Below are positions 32,725 through 41,485 of a DNA stretch of 64,000 nucleotides, in pieces; position 1 is the first letter of the stretch; every line of letters starts with the position of its first letter. Source of the DNA: an uncultured Oscillospiraceae bacterium (GTDB lineage Bacteria > Bacillota > Clostridia > Oscillospirales > Ruminococcaceae). Location: NCBI GenBank assembly GCA_934448295.1, contig CAKSEY010000003.1, positions 62,001 to 126,000 of the forward strand, written 5' to 3'. Made by a program: the position numbers and the translations under genes. The notes beneath the pieces were generated by a model. That model was not told the origin of the DNA. It saw nothing but the letters and a program-made list of their open reading frames with translations, and did not search any database.

Positions 32725-35166
32725 TTGGAAAGAGTTCTTAAATTAGCCGGGAAAAATTCCGGCGAGATATATCAGCTTCGCTATCCGCAGTCGCTGCTGA
32801 ATTTCTGCGATTACGACCTGTCCTATTTCGCAGAGAACGCCATTGCGGTGTGCGATGAAGCGCTGCGCTCCGGCGAGATCGACATCGACAGAGTTACGGA
32901 GCTGCGGAATTCCCTGCGCGGAATGCACGTTTACATAGAACATAACCTCCGGACGGTATACGAGAAAATCGTCCTGGACTGTTGGATTGACTACGTCTGC
33001 CGCCGCGACAGCATTGGCACCACCGCCCTGTGGAACAGATTCATGAACTGCCGCTCTCCGTTCGAGAAGTCGGTTTTCGTGCGGCTGTGCGAGTACCGCT
33101 ACAACAAGGGGATAAACGAGTGGCTGAATCTCGTAAGAGTGCAGGATTACGCGAAATCAAAGGTGTATTTTCTCTTTTCACGCGGAGTTTCCGGCGTAGA
33201 GGAGGCAAACGCACGGCGGAATTACTTTGACCTGATGTTCAGCGTCACCGCCCGGGAGCTCGGGTGCAGGCTGGAGGACCTCGGGGTCATTCAGGTGTAT
33301 TCCGCCGGCAGGCTTCCCTCTGCGCCTTTTATGTATCCTAATATTTCCAAGGACATAATGCGGAACGTCCTCGCGGATTTCGACTACACGGACGATTATT
33401 CGGATATAGCGTCATATGAGTGTCTTTCCGACCAGATAGCCATGGACGCGTTCGCACGAATGAAGCAGGGGCTGGCTCAGGAAATGGACAGCTACAATAT
33501 GTCAAGAGAGGTCATGGAGAACGCGCCGGAAAAGGTATACATGCCCATGGGGCTGAAAGCGGCGGTAGACCTTGAGATCGACTCCCTGCTGGACAGCGGC
33601 GGCTGGCTCGCGCGGTGCAAGAGGTGCGGGCGATATTTCGTCATGGACGGCGACCACCCGGAGGAGTACTGCCAGCTCCCCACGCCAAACGGAAAGACGT
33701 GCCTTGACATCTATCGTGAGGAACACCCGGAAGCGAAGCTCACGCCGGAGCTTATAAAGCGCTGCGACGTTATTGCAAACGAGATGTTCAGCAGGATATC
33801 CGAGGGGAAAATGACCCTCAAGGAATACGAGGACTGGAAGCATTACCTTGACGCAATGAAGGAAAAGGTCAGCAAGGGCGAGATACAGCCCGACGACCTG
33901 TCCGCGTTCATTGAGTACTCAGGCACGATGGATATTTCACAGAGCAGACCCGTGTCCGAGGTCAGACGTCCCGCCGCAGAGCGCAGCGTTGAGCGGATAG
34001 GCGACAGGGTGGTAAGACCGTTTGTCCCCGAGAGGATAAGCCGCAGCGATATCCAGGCGCCGCCAAAGCAGGCTCCCGCAAGACCCGCCGAAGCAGAGCG
34101 GGTTCCCGAGCCTGCGGCTCCCAAAGAGCAGCCGAGACCCGCCCCCCAGCCGCAGAACAGGAGCACCTACGAGCAGGCGGCGGACAGGCTTAATATCCCG
34201 AGACAGCCGATGTCGCATATAATCCGGGGCGGGGAAGTCCGGGGAACTGGCCAGCCAGCGCCCCAGGGCGGCTTTGCTCCGTTCAGCGGGAGCGATTTCA
34301 GGAACAGCGCGCCGCAGGCTCCGGTGAGCGCGGCTCCCGAGAAGAAGCCAGCGGCGGGGCAGTTCGCGCCGTTTGGCGGCAATTCCGGGGAAGCTCCGCA
34401 GAGGAGCGCGGCTCCAGAGAAGAAGCCCGTTGCGGCGGGACAATTCGCGCCGTTTGGCGGCAATGCCGGGGAAACTCAGCAGGAGGGAACAGCTTCCGAG
34501 AAGAAGCCGGAAAAAACACCCGCGCCCGAAAAACCGGAGCACAAGCCCGCAAGGAGAAAGTCAGCCCATAAGGAGCCGGCAAAGCAGGAAGCCCAGCCGG
34601 AAGCTCCAAGCCAGGAATCCGCACAGCGCCCGAAGGTGATACGCAGGAACGCGGCGGCTATCTCCGCTTACGGAAAGATGGCGGGCGCGGCGGTCTCCGC
34701 CAACCCCGACGGAGAGTTCGAGGTGGTTTCCCGCCCGCAGGCGGAGCAGCCGCCCCAGCCGGAGCCTGCAAAGCAGCCCGAGCCGGAGGTCCACGAGGAG
34801 GATCCGTTCTGGAATGTAGGCTCGATATTTGACGTGCTCCAGCAGTCGGAAGCCGGGGAAAGCAAGCCCCGCAGCCGCAAACGCACAGCGGAGCCTGCGC
34901 CCGCGGCAGCCTCCGCAGAAGCCTCCGGGGAGACTCCCGAGCCCGCCGAAAAGCCGCGCCGCGCTGCGCCGATAGAGCTGCCCGAGGAGATCCCGGCGGG
35001 GATATGGACGGAGGAGCGCGAGCTTTTCAGCGCCGAGGACAGCTCCACGCACGAGGAGATCGCCATGCTGAAGGAGAAAAAGCGCGGCAAGTCCAACAAG
35101 ACCCAGCGCCTTTTCGACGCGATCATGCGCGAGTCCGACGATAATCCGAACTTCAGAAAGAAGTAA
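32725..35166 (+). CDS. Large protein with zinc-ribbon-like motif and Pro/Ala-rich tail (DUF6076-like)
   Basis: 813 residues. The N-terminal ~370 residues are helical and end in CKRCGRYFVMDGDHPEEYCQ..GKTC, a four-Cys metal site like that of DUF6076/phage-related unknown proteins, then a short MTLKEYEDWKHYLDAMKEKV segment. From ~400 on it is Pro/Ala/Glu/Lys-rich low complexity with a tandem pair APEKKP..GQFAPFGGN..GE (34330-34490). Start is TTG 32725: AAGGAG is 8 bases upstream and no ATG lies nearby. Function not known; possible envelope or division scaffold. Confidence 0.55.
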   Translation: MERVLKLAGKNSGEIYQLRYPQSLLNFCDYDLSYFAENAIAVCDEALRSGEIDIDRVTELRNSLRGMHVYIEHNLRTVYEKIVLDCWIDYVCRRDSIGTTALWNRFMNCRSPFEKSVFVRLCEYRYNKGINEWLNLVRVQDYAKSKVYFLFSRGVSGVEEANARRNYFDLMFSVTARELGCRLEDLGVIQVYSAGRLPSAPFMYPNISKDIMRNVLADFDYTDDYSDIASYECLSDQIAMDAFARMKQGLAQEMDSYNMSREVMENAPEKVYMPMGLKAAVDLEIDSLLDSGGWLARCKRCGRYFVMDGDHPEEYCQLPTPNGKTCLDIYREEHPEAKLTPELIKRCDVIANEMFSRISEGKMTLKEYEDWKHYLDAMKEKVSKGEIQPDDLSAFIEYSGTMDISQSRPVSEVRRPAAERSVERIGDRVVRPFVPERISRSDIQAPPKQAPARPAEAERVPEPAAPKEQPRPAPQPQNRSTYEQAADRLNIPRQPMSHIIRGGEVRGTGQPAPQGGFAPFSGSDFRNSAPQAPVSAAPEKKPAAGQFAPFGGNSGEAPQRSAAPEKKPVAAGQFAPFGGNAGETQQEGTASEKKPEKTPAPEKPEHKPARRKSAHKEPAKQEAQPEAPSQESAQRPKVIRRNAAAISAYGKMAGAAVSANPDGEFEVVSRPQAEQPPQPEPAKQPEPEVHEEDPFWNVGSIFDVLQQSEAGESKPRSRKRTAEPAPAAASAEASGETPEPAEKPRRAAPIELPEEIPAGIWTEERELFSAEDSSTHEEIAMLKEKKRGKSNKTQRLFDAIMRESDDNPNFRKK
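34330..34490 (+). repeat. In-gene tandem repeat encoding EKKP-GQFAPFGGN
   Basis: Two units of about 80 bases (34330-34407, 34408-34490) encode nearly the same 26-27 residues, differing by a few bases, in the disordered part of the 813-residue protein. Confidence 0.7.
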
Positions 35167-35291
35167 TTTTACCTAAAATATTACTGAAAGTTTAACTGAA
35201 TTATGGCTGGAAGAAACTTTACACGGCTGTTTTAGTGCCAGATACATAAAAAAACGAAATGTAAACGTTTGATTTTTGTGTATTTATACAG

Positions 35292-35320
35292 TTGAAAAAT
35301 AAGCCATAATGTTATAAAAT
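35292..35320 (+). promoter_or_regulatory. Promoter of the Ala-rich surface-protein gene
   Basis: TTGAAA (35292-35297), 17 bases, TAAAAT (35315-35320). The AT-rich sequence before it would suit strong expression. Confidence 0.7.
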
Positions 35321-35380
35321 ATATACATGGATAAGCATGGGTCGACCATGCTGTTCAAAATATTTTGGAGGATTTTTATC

Positions 35381-36268
35381 ATGAAGATTACAAAGATTCT
35401 TGGCGCTGCTTCTGCAGCAGTTGTAAGTGCGGCAGTTCTCGCAGCTTCCGCAAGCGCTTACGACGCATTCCTTATGTATGCTTCTTCTGACTGGTCTGTT
35501 CAGTGCATGGCAGCAGATTCTGAGAACGCTACAACAGCCGACGTTACAGGCGATGGTACATACACCGTTTCCGTATCCGGCTTTGAGTGGGAAGACGAGG
35601 AGACCGCTGAGATGGTTCCCGCTACCGCTAACGGCGTTACCGTATTCTGCGTAGATATCGACGGTCTTGCAAACGCACTCGGCTGCGGCAAGGACGCTGA
35701 GGGCTACGAAGACCTCGAGACCGCGGCTGACAAGATGGCTTTCGCTCAGGCTACCGGTCTTACAATTTCTGACGTAGTTATCACCGCTACAAGCTCTGAC
35801 GGCACTTCCACCGATGTTGCTGTTGACGAGAGCAAGCTCTTCTACGGCGATATCGAGGGCAACGGTAAGATCAGACTTGAGATCTACAACGCATACGGCG
35901 ATACCTCTAAGGACGCTCCTATCAACACCGACTTCTCCTTCGATGACAGCCTGTCCGTAACCTTTACCGTTTCCGGTACTGGTCTTGGCGACGCTGCTCC
36001 CGCTGATGATGCAGTTGTTGCTGAGCCCACCGCTGAGGCTGCTGTAACTGCTGACGCTGCAACCGCTGAGGCTGCTGCTACTGCCGATGCTGCTGACGCA
36101 GCTGACGATAACGCAGCTGACGCTGCCGCTACCGTTGACGCTGAGGCTCCCGCTGCTACTAACGATGGTAAGGGCTCTCCTGACACCGGCGTTGAGGGTG
36201 TTGCAGTAGTTGCTGGCGTAGCTGTTCTGGCTGCTGGCGCTGTTATCGTATCCAAGAAGAGAGGCTAA
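35381..36268 (+). CDS. Secreted Ala-rich surface protein with C-terminal anchor
   Basis: 295 residues. A signal peptide (MKITKILGAASAAVVSAAVLAASASA), an acidic domain of ~170 residues with tandem Tyr/Asp/Gly-rich strands, an Ala/Asp/Glu low-complexity stretch (~205-260), then GSPDTGVEGVAVVAGVAVLAAGAVIVSKKRG: a PxTG-like sorting motif, membrane helix and basic tail. SPDTG differs from LPXTG but fits variants seen in ruminococcal proteins. Codon choice (GCT, GGC, ACC) and a GGAGGATTTTTATC site suggest high expression. Function unknown. Confidence 0.65.
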   Translation: MKITKILGAASAAVVSAAVLAASASAYDAFLMYASSDWSVQCMAADSENATTADVTGDGTYTVSVSGFEWEDEETAEMVPATANGVTVFCVDIDGLANALGCGKDAEGYEDLETAADKMAFAQATGLTISDVVITATSSDGTSTDVAVDESKLFYGDIEGNGKIRLEIYNAYGDTSKDAPINTDFSFDDSLSVTFTVSGTGLGDAAPADDAVVAEPTAEAAVTADAATAEAAATADAADAADDNAADAAATVDAEAPAATNDGKGSPDTGVEGVAVVAGVAVLAAGAVIVSKKRG

Positions 36269-36299
36269 TTTAAGCGCTCTGCTTGAATATATGAACATT

Positions 36300-36328
36300 A
36301 CGGCATCGCATTTGCGGTGCCGTTTTTG
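36300..36328 (+). terminator. Terminator of the Ala-rich surface-protein gene
   Basis: A 9-bp stem (36301-36309 with 36314-36322, one G-U), ATTT loop, T5 tail. Confidence 0.88.
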
Positions 36329-36428
36329 TGTTTCCGGGGCGAGAAATCGATTGCTGACCGGAATTGCAATGTGGAAAAAATTTTCAGAGAAAAAAGCCTA
36401 TAATGTGCAGAATGTATGAAAAAAGCCC

Positions 36429-36457
36429 TTGACAACCGCCCGATTATGGTGTAAAAT
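36429..36457 (+). promoter_or_regulatory. Promoter of the DUF1292 gene
   Basis: Consensus TTGACA (36429-36434), 17 bases, TAAAAT (36452-36457). Confidence 0.85.
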
Positions 36458-36519
36458 ATAAACAGTGAAACCGGCGCAGCACCGCTTCTGGAATTCGCGC
36501 GGCACTGAAAGGAAAGATT

Positions 36520-36903
36520 ATGGCTGACAACGACAACGTTATTTTTGACGAGAACGAGGGCACTGTTACCCTGAATGACGACGCCGGAAAGCCCGCTGTG
36601 TTCCACTTCTTTGAGGAAACCTACATTCCTCTTGACGATGAGGACGGCAACACCACGAATTTTGAGTGTATCGCAAGCATGGAGTACGAGGGCGCAGTTT
36701 ATTACGCGCTTCTCCCCGCAAGCGAGGACGAGGACGAAGAGCCTGATGAGTTCGTAGTGCTGAAGGGCGAAGAGGACGGCGACGAGCTGCTGTTTACCTC
36801 CATCGACAGCGAGGAGGAGAACCAGCGCATCGGCGAGATGTTCTTAAAGGGACTGTTTTCGCTGGAGGATATGTCCGGCGATGGTGACGAAATTTTACAG
36901 TAA
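36520..36903 (+). CDS. DUF1292 family protein
   Basis: 127 residues, very acidic. EGTVTLNDDAGKPAVFHFFEETYIPLDDEDGNTTNFECIASMEYEGAVYYALLPA is the DUF1292 (YrzB-like) pattern: an N-terminal IxLxDDxGxxxxF, then an EYxGxxYxxL strand. In other Firmicutes such genes sit beside ruvX and alaS; here it is alone with a dedicated promoter. Function unknown. The stop codon coincides with the 5' arm of the RNA candidate that follows. Confidence 0.85.
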   Translation: MADNDNVIFDENEGTVTLNDDAGKPAVFHFFEETYIPLDDEDGNTTNFECIASMEYEGAVYYALLPASEDEDEEPDEFVVLKGEEDGDELLFTSIDSEEENQRIGEMFLKGLFSLEDMSGDGDEILQ

Positions 36904-37096
36904 TAAGCTGAGGCTGGCTGTAAATAATACTCTTGCTGACTTACTGCCTTGTTCGTGCGGATATACTATATGAATCCGAACATGTTGAAAAAGGGATCTC
37001 GACTCTGGCGGCGGATTGCAGACCTCCCGTACTGCGGAAGATAGGGAGCGTGAAACCCTCAGGCGACTTTACCCACCCTGCTTATTAGCGGGTTTT
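36901..37096 (+). ncRNA. Candidate structured RNA, 6S-like architecture
   Basis: No gene lies here, yet the sequence folds well. A long imperfect closing helix pairs 36901-36924 with 37068-37087 (TAATAAGC/GCTTATTA, AGG/CCT, TGG/CCA, GTAAA/TTTAC). Inside are an asymmetric bubble, a CGGAT/ATCCG hairpin (36957-36976, extended by TGTT/AACA) and a CTCCC/GGGAG hairpin (37024-37048). CCTGCT/AGCGGG plus TTTTATT (37078-37096) is an alternative terminator fold. Length (~175-190) and closing helix-bubble layout suit 6S RNA, but no sequence motif proves it; the 5' end is uncertain. Confidence 0.45.
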
Positions 37097-37138
37097 ATTA
37101 AGTATATCTACGGCAAGGCGGTTTGACTGAATATTCAC

Positions 37139-37170
37139 TCCGGAGAGGCTTCTGCTTCTCCGGTTTTATT
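37139..37170 (+). terminator. Intrinsic terminator after the RNA candidate
   Basis: CCGGAGA (37140-37146) pairs with TCTCCGG (37157-37163), followed by TTTTATTTTTTT. Confidence 0.88.
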
Positions 37171-37200
37171 TTTTTCTGGCAAATTATTTCAGACAGTAAA

Positions 37201-37252
37201 GCGGGGAGGGCTCCCGGCGCGGTAAGTCCATTCGCGCGGGAATCCTCCCCGT
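37201..37252 (-). terminator. Long hairpin downstream of the cardiolipin synthase gene
   Basis: CGGGGAGG and CCTCCCCG ends enclose further GC-rich pairing (CTCCC../GGGA, GCGCG/CGCGC). It lies just after the minus-strand stop at 37265; the following T-run is poor (CTTTACTG), so termination is likely but not textbook. Confidence 0.55.
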
Positions 37253-37264
37253 AGGATATCTGGA

Positions 37265-38881
37265 TCACATCAGCGGCGCGACCGCTTTCATGATGAAGCC
37301 GGTGATTCTCAGCAGCAGGTTTTCGTGCCGGATCGTCTCCGGAGTTACCTCGCGGCACTCCCGCTGGGTAGCGAGAAAATCCTCGCGGATATCCGGAATA
37401 CAGCCCGTGCCGTACATATATGCCGCGCACTCAAAGTGGTGGTAGAAGCTGCGGTAGTCAAGGTTTATCGAGCCCACGACCGCTTCTCTGTCGTCCGCTA
37501 CGAACACCTTCGCGTGGACGAAGCCCGGGGTGTACTCGTATATCTTCACGCCGGATTCGATGAGCGAACGGTAATGCGTTTTCGCCAGGGAATACGCCAC
37601 TCTCTTGTCAGGTATGCCGGGGAGTATTATGCGCACGTCCACGCCGCGCTCAGCCGCGAATTTCAGCGCCGTTTCCATCTCTCCGTCAAGAATGAGGTAC
37701 GGCGTCATAATGTGGACGTACTTCACCGCCCGGTTGAGGATATCCATGTACATACGCTCGCCGAGCTTCTCGCCGTTCAGCGGGCAGTCGCCGTAGGGCA
37801 GCACGAAGCCGTCCGCAAGGGAGGCGGGATCCGCCGGGCAGGTCAGGAACCTCTCGTATTCAAGCTCCGGCTGCTTCTCGGTCATTCCCCACATCTGGAG
37901 GAACATCAGCGTGAAGCTGCGCACCGCCTCGCCTTTCAGCATTACCGCGGTATCCTTCCAGTGACCGAAACGGCGTATCTCGTTGATGTATTCGTCCGCG
38001 AAATTCACGCCGCCGGTAAACGCTACCTTTCCGTCGATAACCAGTATCTTCCGGTGGTCGCGGTAGTTGTAGTGCGTGGAAACGAACGGCGACAGCGGCG
38101 CGAAAACCTTGCACTTTATCCCGAAATATTCCAGCTTCTTCGGGTAGCTGTGCGGGAGCCTTGAAAATTCGCAGGTGCCGTCGTACATCACGCGCACATC
38201 GACCCCGAGCTTCGCTTTCTGCGCGAGTATCTCGAGTATCTGCCCCCACATCACGCCCTCGTCTATGATGAAGTATTCCAGGAAAATGAAGCGCTCCGCC
38301 TTCTGGAGCTGCTCCAGAAGCTCCTCGAATTTAGCTTCGCCGGACGGGAAGTAGGCGGCGTCTGTGGCGGAAAACACCGGGCGGCAGCCGCTTCTCTGCA
38401 TGAAAACCGCCGTGGAAGCCGGCCCGGGAGCCTCCTCGGAGAAGCGCCGCATTACCTCCGGGTCCTGCGGGATCATCCCCATGGTGTCGTCAAGGAGCTG
38501 GTCTGCGCGTTTTTTCAGCGCCCGGTGCCCGATGTCGCTTTGTATATACCACAGCAGCAGCGAACCGAAAACCGGCATTACCATGATTATTACAAGCCAC
38601 GTTATCTTTGACGAGGGATTCATGCGGCTGTTGATGAGATACATGACCATCGCCACGGTGAACACCGTTGAAAACATATAGAAATGCGGGATGTACTCCT
38701 TGAAGATGTTGTACATCAGCACAAATATAGTAAGCTGTATTATCAGCAGAAGTGCGACTATCCCGAATCGGCTGAACAGCGCGTACACAAGCCCCTTGTG
38801 TCCCTTTTTCAGCAGCGTGAGCCCGCGGCGCCTTCTCAGCTTTTTGTCTTTTGTCTTTTTTGTTGAATCACTGGTTGACAT
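37265..38881 (-). CDS. cls: Cardiolipin synthase (phospholipase D superfamily)
   Basis: 538 residues. A basic N-terminal tail, two membrane segments (~40-62 and ~70-90) plus a third near 95-115, then two PLD domains with HKD motifs: HYNYRDHRKILVIDGKVAFTGGVNFADEY and HAKVFVADDREAVVGSINLDYRS. It condenses two phosphatidylglycerols into cardiolipin at the membrane. Length matches the bacterial Cls family (~480-510) with a longer Lys/Arg N terminus. GGAGG lies before the ATG and a promoter at 38912-38940. Confidence 0.92.
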   Translation of the reverse strand: MSTSDSTKKTKDKKLRRRRGLTLLKKGHKGLVYALFSRFGIVALLLIIQLTIFVLMYNIFKEYIPHFYMFSTVFTVAMVMYLINSRMNPSSKITWLVIIMVMPVFGSLLLWYIQSDIGHRALKKRADQLLDDTMGMIPQDPEVMRRFSEEAPGPASTAVFMQRSGCRPVFSATDAAYFPSGEAKFEELLEQLQKAERFIFLEYFIIDEGVMWGQILEILAQKAKLGVDVRVMYDGTCEFSRLPHSYPKKLEYFGIKCKVFAPLSPFVSTHYNYRDHRKILVIDGKVAFTGGVNFADEYINEIRRFGHWKDTAVMLKGEAVRSFTLMFLQMWGMTEKQPELEYERFLTCPADPASLADGFVLPYGDCPLNGEKLGERMYMDILNRAVKYVHIMTPYLILDGEMETALKFAAERGVDVRIILPGIPDKRVAYSLAKTHYRSLIESGVKIYEYTPGFVHAKVFVADDREAVVGSINLDYRSFYHHFECAAYMYGTGCIPDIREDFLATQRECREVTPETIRHENLLLRITGFIMKAVAPLM

Positions 38882-38911
38882 TGTTACCTCCGTAATATCC
38901 GTCCGGTATAT

Positions 38912-38940
38912 ATTGTATCATATTCTGCCGGAAACGTCAA
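38912..38940 (-). promoter_or_regulatory. Promoter of the cardiolipin synthase gene
   Basis: Minus strand: TTGACG (38935-38940), 17 bases, TACAAT (38912-38917), about 30 bases before the start. Confidence 0.75.
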
Positions 38941-39069
38941 CCGCCATGTTCGCCCGGCAGTGTGCAATAATTCCGGAGCCGGAAAGGTAACATTTACCCG
39001 CAATGCTGTGTAGATAGGGTGACAGCCGGATGAAATCTCAGTTTCAGCCTGCAATGAAATACAATTAAA

Positions 39070-39099
39070 TTGACAAAGCGCCGTCCCGGGTGATACAAT
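39070..39099 (+). promoter_or_regulatory. Promoter of the 39152 gene
   Basis: TTGACA (39070-39075), 18 bases, TACAAT (39094-39099). Confidence 0.75.
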
Positions 39100-39151
39100 G
39101 AGGTCAGCGAGATGGAAACATTTCACGGAAAACGGACAAAGGAGAATTACC

Positions 39152-39517
39152 ATGACCATTACACTTGATACAAACAACGCGAACAGCATATCCTCCGCGA
39201 AGCTGTCCGGAGTGAAATCCGCGCAGCAGAAGCAGACCGCAGAGACCCAGGAAGCCCAGCAGACCCAGACCGCCAAGACCGACCGCGTGGAGCTCAGCGA
39301 AAAGGCTCGGCAGTATCTCACCGAGGAAAGCGCCGGGCAGGAGCAGACCGCCGAGGCGCAGCTCCTTTCGGAAAGCGTGGATACCTCGGATACCAGCGCC
39401 GAGATAAGCTCCAGCGAGCTTTACAGCTACACGGACAACCAGCTCAGCGAGTTGCTCTCAAAGGGCGAGATAACGCAGCTCCAGTATAACACAGAGATGG
39501 CTAAAAGGGGCGAATAA
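39152..39517 (+). CDS. Small unknown Gln/Thr-rich protein
   Basis: 121 residues, not recognised. The middle is Gln/Thr/Glu-rich and probably disordered; TDRVELSEKARQYL recalls the DRVxxSxxA pattern of FlgM and flagellar hook proteins but too weakly to assign. The C-terminal ELYSYTDNQLSELLSKGEITQLQYNTEMAKRG looks like a small helical domain. AAAGGAG precedes ATG 39152. A dedicated promoter and downstream hairpin make it a monocistronic unit. Confidence 0.6.
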   Translation: MTITLDTNNANSISSAKLSGVKSAQQKQTAETQEAQQTQTAKTDRVELSEKARQYLTEESAGQEQTAEAQLLSESVDTSDTSAEISSSELYSYTDNQLSELLSKGEITQLQYNTEMAKRGE

Positions 39518-39561
39518 ACGAGAGCTCCGGGCAAATCTCTTTTTTTGACAAGCTGATTTTC

Positions 39562-39640
39562 ATTGAGAGACAGACCTTTTCCGCCAGAATTGAGCGTGGT
39601 AACTCGGTTCTGGCAGATTTGGGTCTTTCTCTCAATTTTA
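39562..39640 (+). terminator. Long stem-loop after the 39152 gene
   Basis: Nested pairings ATTGAGAGA/TCTCTCAAT (39562-39570, 39628-39636), AGACC/GGTCT and GCCAGAA/TTCTGGC (39583-39589, 39608-39614) make a ~75-base hairpin followed by TTTTATT. Larger than usual; could be a terminator or a palindromic repeat. Confidence 0.55.
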
Positions 39641-39686
39641 TTCATTTCAGCGCTGCGACTATGTCAATGAATAGCCATCCAACCTA

Positions 39687-39715
39687 TTGACATTACTGTT
39701 ATTGTGTGATATAAT
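39687..39715 (+). promoter_or_regulatory. Consensus promoter of the 39794 gene
   Basis: TTGACA (39687-39692), 17 bases, TATAAT (39710-39715): a perfect match. Confidence 0.88.
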
Positions 39716-39793
39716 TATTACGTCCGACAGACATGGCAATTTATGGTCTGGCGGCAAAATCAGTACGGATCACCGTAAAAAAGGAGAGGTTTT

Positions 39794-41323
39794 ATGAACA
39801 GAGTTCTGAAAAAAGCTGTGTCGTTCCTGACGGCTGTGGTCGTCGGCGCTTCGGCGTTTGCAGCTACCGTTGTGCCGGCTTCCGCCGCTTCTGCAAAGCT
39901 CACCGCAAAGCAGGCAGTAGCCAACAGCTATGACACGGTGACGATTTTTGATAACGGTGCGTTCTTCAGCTCCAAGTCAAAATACGTCATGGTGGACAAC
40001 ACAGGCAAAAAGATAAGCGTAAAGAATACGATCGGCTTCAACAAGATATACGCGCCGGTCACCATGGCAGACCCTGCTCCGTCTACCGAGAAAATAAATG
40101 TGGTAGGCTGGCCCTATGTGCTTGTAGGAAAGGGCGATAAGGTCGCTGCTATCCTCCAGAATGGCAAGTTCCTTGCAGATGGAAAGCTTTTCGATCATAT
40201 CGAGGAGTGCGGCGATAATATCGCTGCGGTAAGCGGCAATACCACATACATTTACAGCGTAAAGGGAAAGAAGATCGCCGAGATAAAGGGCGGAAAATAC
40301 GGTGAAATCTCTGAATTTGACCCTGCTTCAAAGGTTTCAGTCTTTGAAAAGGTAGACTCCTACAATGATTGGGGTTACGCTGATGAGTACACTATAACTG
40401 TCCTTAATAAGAGCGGCAAGGTGCTTGTTAAGGAAAGCAATATTAGCAGTGTGTCTATGTTTACAGTTGGCAAGAAGAGTTATATAAAGCTCTACACCAA
40501 AACATACGATAGCGTGACCTATGATGTGAAGGGCAACAAGCTGACCCAAAAGCAGGAGGAGGCTCTTGACAGTAGCGACGAGTCAGATGATCAGGCAGAA
40601 CCTGTTAATCACAACCTTTCCGTTGAATCTACCTGGAAGGATTATAATTGCTACACCCTGAACGTATCCGATTCCGATGGAAACATTGTTTACACATCAG
40701 AAAGTAAAAATTCAGCCGATGAAGGCACAGGCTATATGTGGCTCAATGGAAAACTTATTATTGCTGCCGGCAATTATGCCGTTATCGACGACGCAACCGG
40801 AAAGATAGAGCATAAGGGCGATTTCAATGATTTAGATGGCATTAAGTACATAAGCTCCGACCAGAAAACGCTCATTGTCCAGGACACCAATTGGAATAGC
40901 ACGCTTCTGACCATTGGCGGCAAGAAGCTTTCCAAAACAAGTGTCTCGCCCATAACATCTGGAGACGATTTCAAGTATGTATTAGCAGATGGAAGAACTT
41001 GCAGCATAAGCAGCTATGTTGCAAAAGACGGATTCATTTTCACCGACAATGGAAAGAAAGGCATTATGGGTTCCAACGGCAAGGTAATTGTCAAGGCGAA
41101 ATACAGTGACATCAGGTTTGGCGATAACGGTGTTGCGCTTGCAGAAAGCTCAGGCAAGTACTCTGTCATCAGCACTAAGGGTGAGGTGCTTGCAAAGAGC
41201 CTGTATATCGTTCCCAGGGCGATCTGGTTAAGCGATAATCTTTCAAGCGATAAGGCAGACGTCTACATCACTCAGATCAAGGCTGGCACTAAGTTCGGCT
41301 GCTATGTGGTTAAGGCGAAGTAA
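39794..41323 (+). CDS. Secreted protein with WG/propeller-like repeats
   Basis: 509 residues. Signal peptide MNRVLKKAVSFLTAVVVGASAFAATVVPASA. The mature part is made of short strand pairs ending in DxxGK or NGK turns (MVDNTGKKI, VLNKSGKVLV, YDVKGNKL, IMGSNGKVIVKAKYSDI, VISTKGEVLAKS), as in WG-repeat and beta-propeller proteins; no catalytic motif is seen. No C-terminal anchor, so probably released or wall-associated by charge. Codon use is more AT-rich than in housekeeping neighbours. AAAGGAGAGG precedes the ATG. Confidence 0.65.
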   Translation: MNRVLKKAVSFLTAVVVGASAFAATVVPASAASAKLTAKQAVANSYDTVTIFDNGAFFSSKSKYVMVDNTGKKISVKNTIGFNKIYAPVTMADPAPSTEKINVVGWPYVLVGKGDKVAAILQNGKFLADGKLFDHIEECGDNIAAVSGNTTYIYSVKGKKIAEIKGGKYGEISEFDPASKVSVFEKVDSYNDWGYADEYTITVLNKSGKVLVKESNISSVSMFTVGKKSYIKLYTKTYDSVTYDVKGNKLTQKQEEALDSSDESDDQAEPVNHNLSVESTWKDYNCYTLNVSDSDGNIVYTSESKNSADEGTGYMWLNGKLIIAAGNYAVIDDATGKIEHKGDFNDLDGIKYISSDQKTLIVQDTNWNSTLLTIGGKKLSKTSVSPITSGDDFKYVLADGRTCSISSYVAKDGFIFTDNGKKGIMGSNGKVIVKAKYSDIRFGDNGVALAESSGKYSVISTKGEVLAKSLYIVPRAIWLSDNLSSDKADVYITQIKAGTKFGCYVVKAK

Positions 41324-41379
41324 TTTAGAACCGCAAGCATAAAAAGCCGGGATTCTGCTGGATCTCGGTCAGTATATCG

Positions 41380-41417
41380 AAAAAGCCATCTTTCGGTTAA
41401 GCGGAAGATGGCTTTTT
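41380..41417. terminator. Bidirectional intrinsic terminator
   Basis: AAAAGCCATCTT (41381-41392) pairs with AAGATGGCTTTT (41405-41416); T-runs on both strands serve the 39794 gene and the convergent rubrerythrin gene. Confidence 0.92.
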
Positions 41418-41485
41418 ACAATGGAAAGGGCAGCCGCATTTCTGCAACTGCCCCTGTGAAGCCTTTATTCAAATGGTATTCGGAA

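Noticed and set aside
36001..36160. CRISPR-like or minisatellite array in the GCT-rich stretch
   Set aside because: The repetition is Ala/Asp/Glu codon monotony in frame within a surface-protein gene, with no constant repeat and spacer pattern.
39152..39517. FlgM anti-sigma factor
   Set aside because: Only a short TDRVELSEKAR stretch fits; the FlgM C-terminal sigma-binding helices are not seen and no flagellar genes are present.
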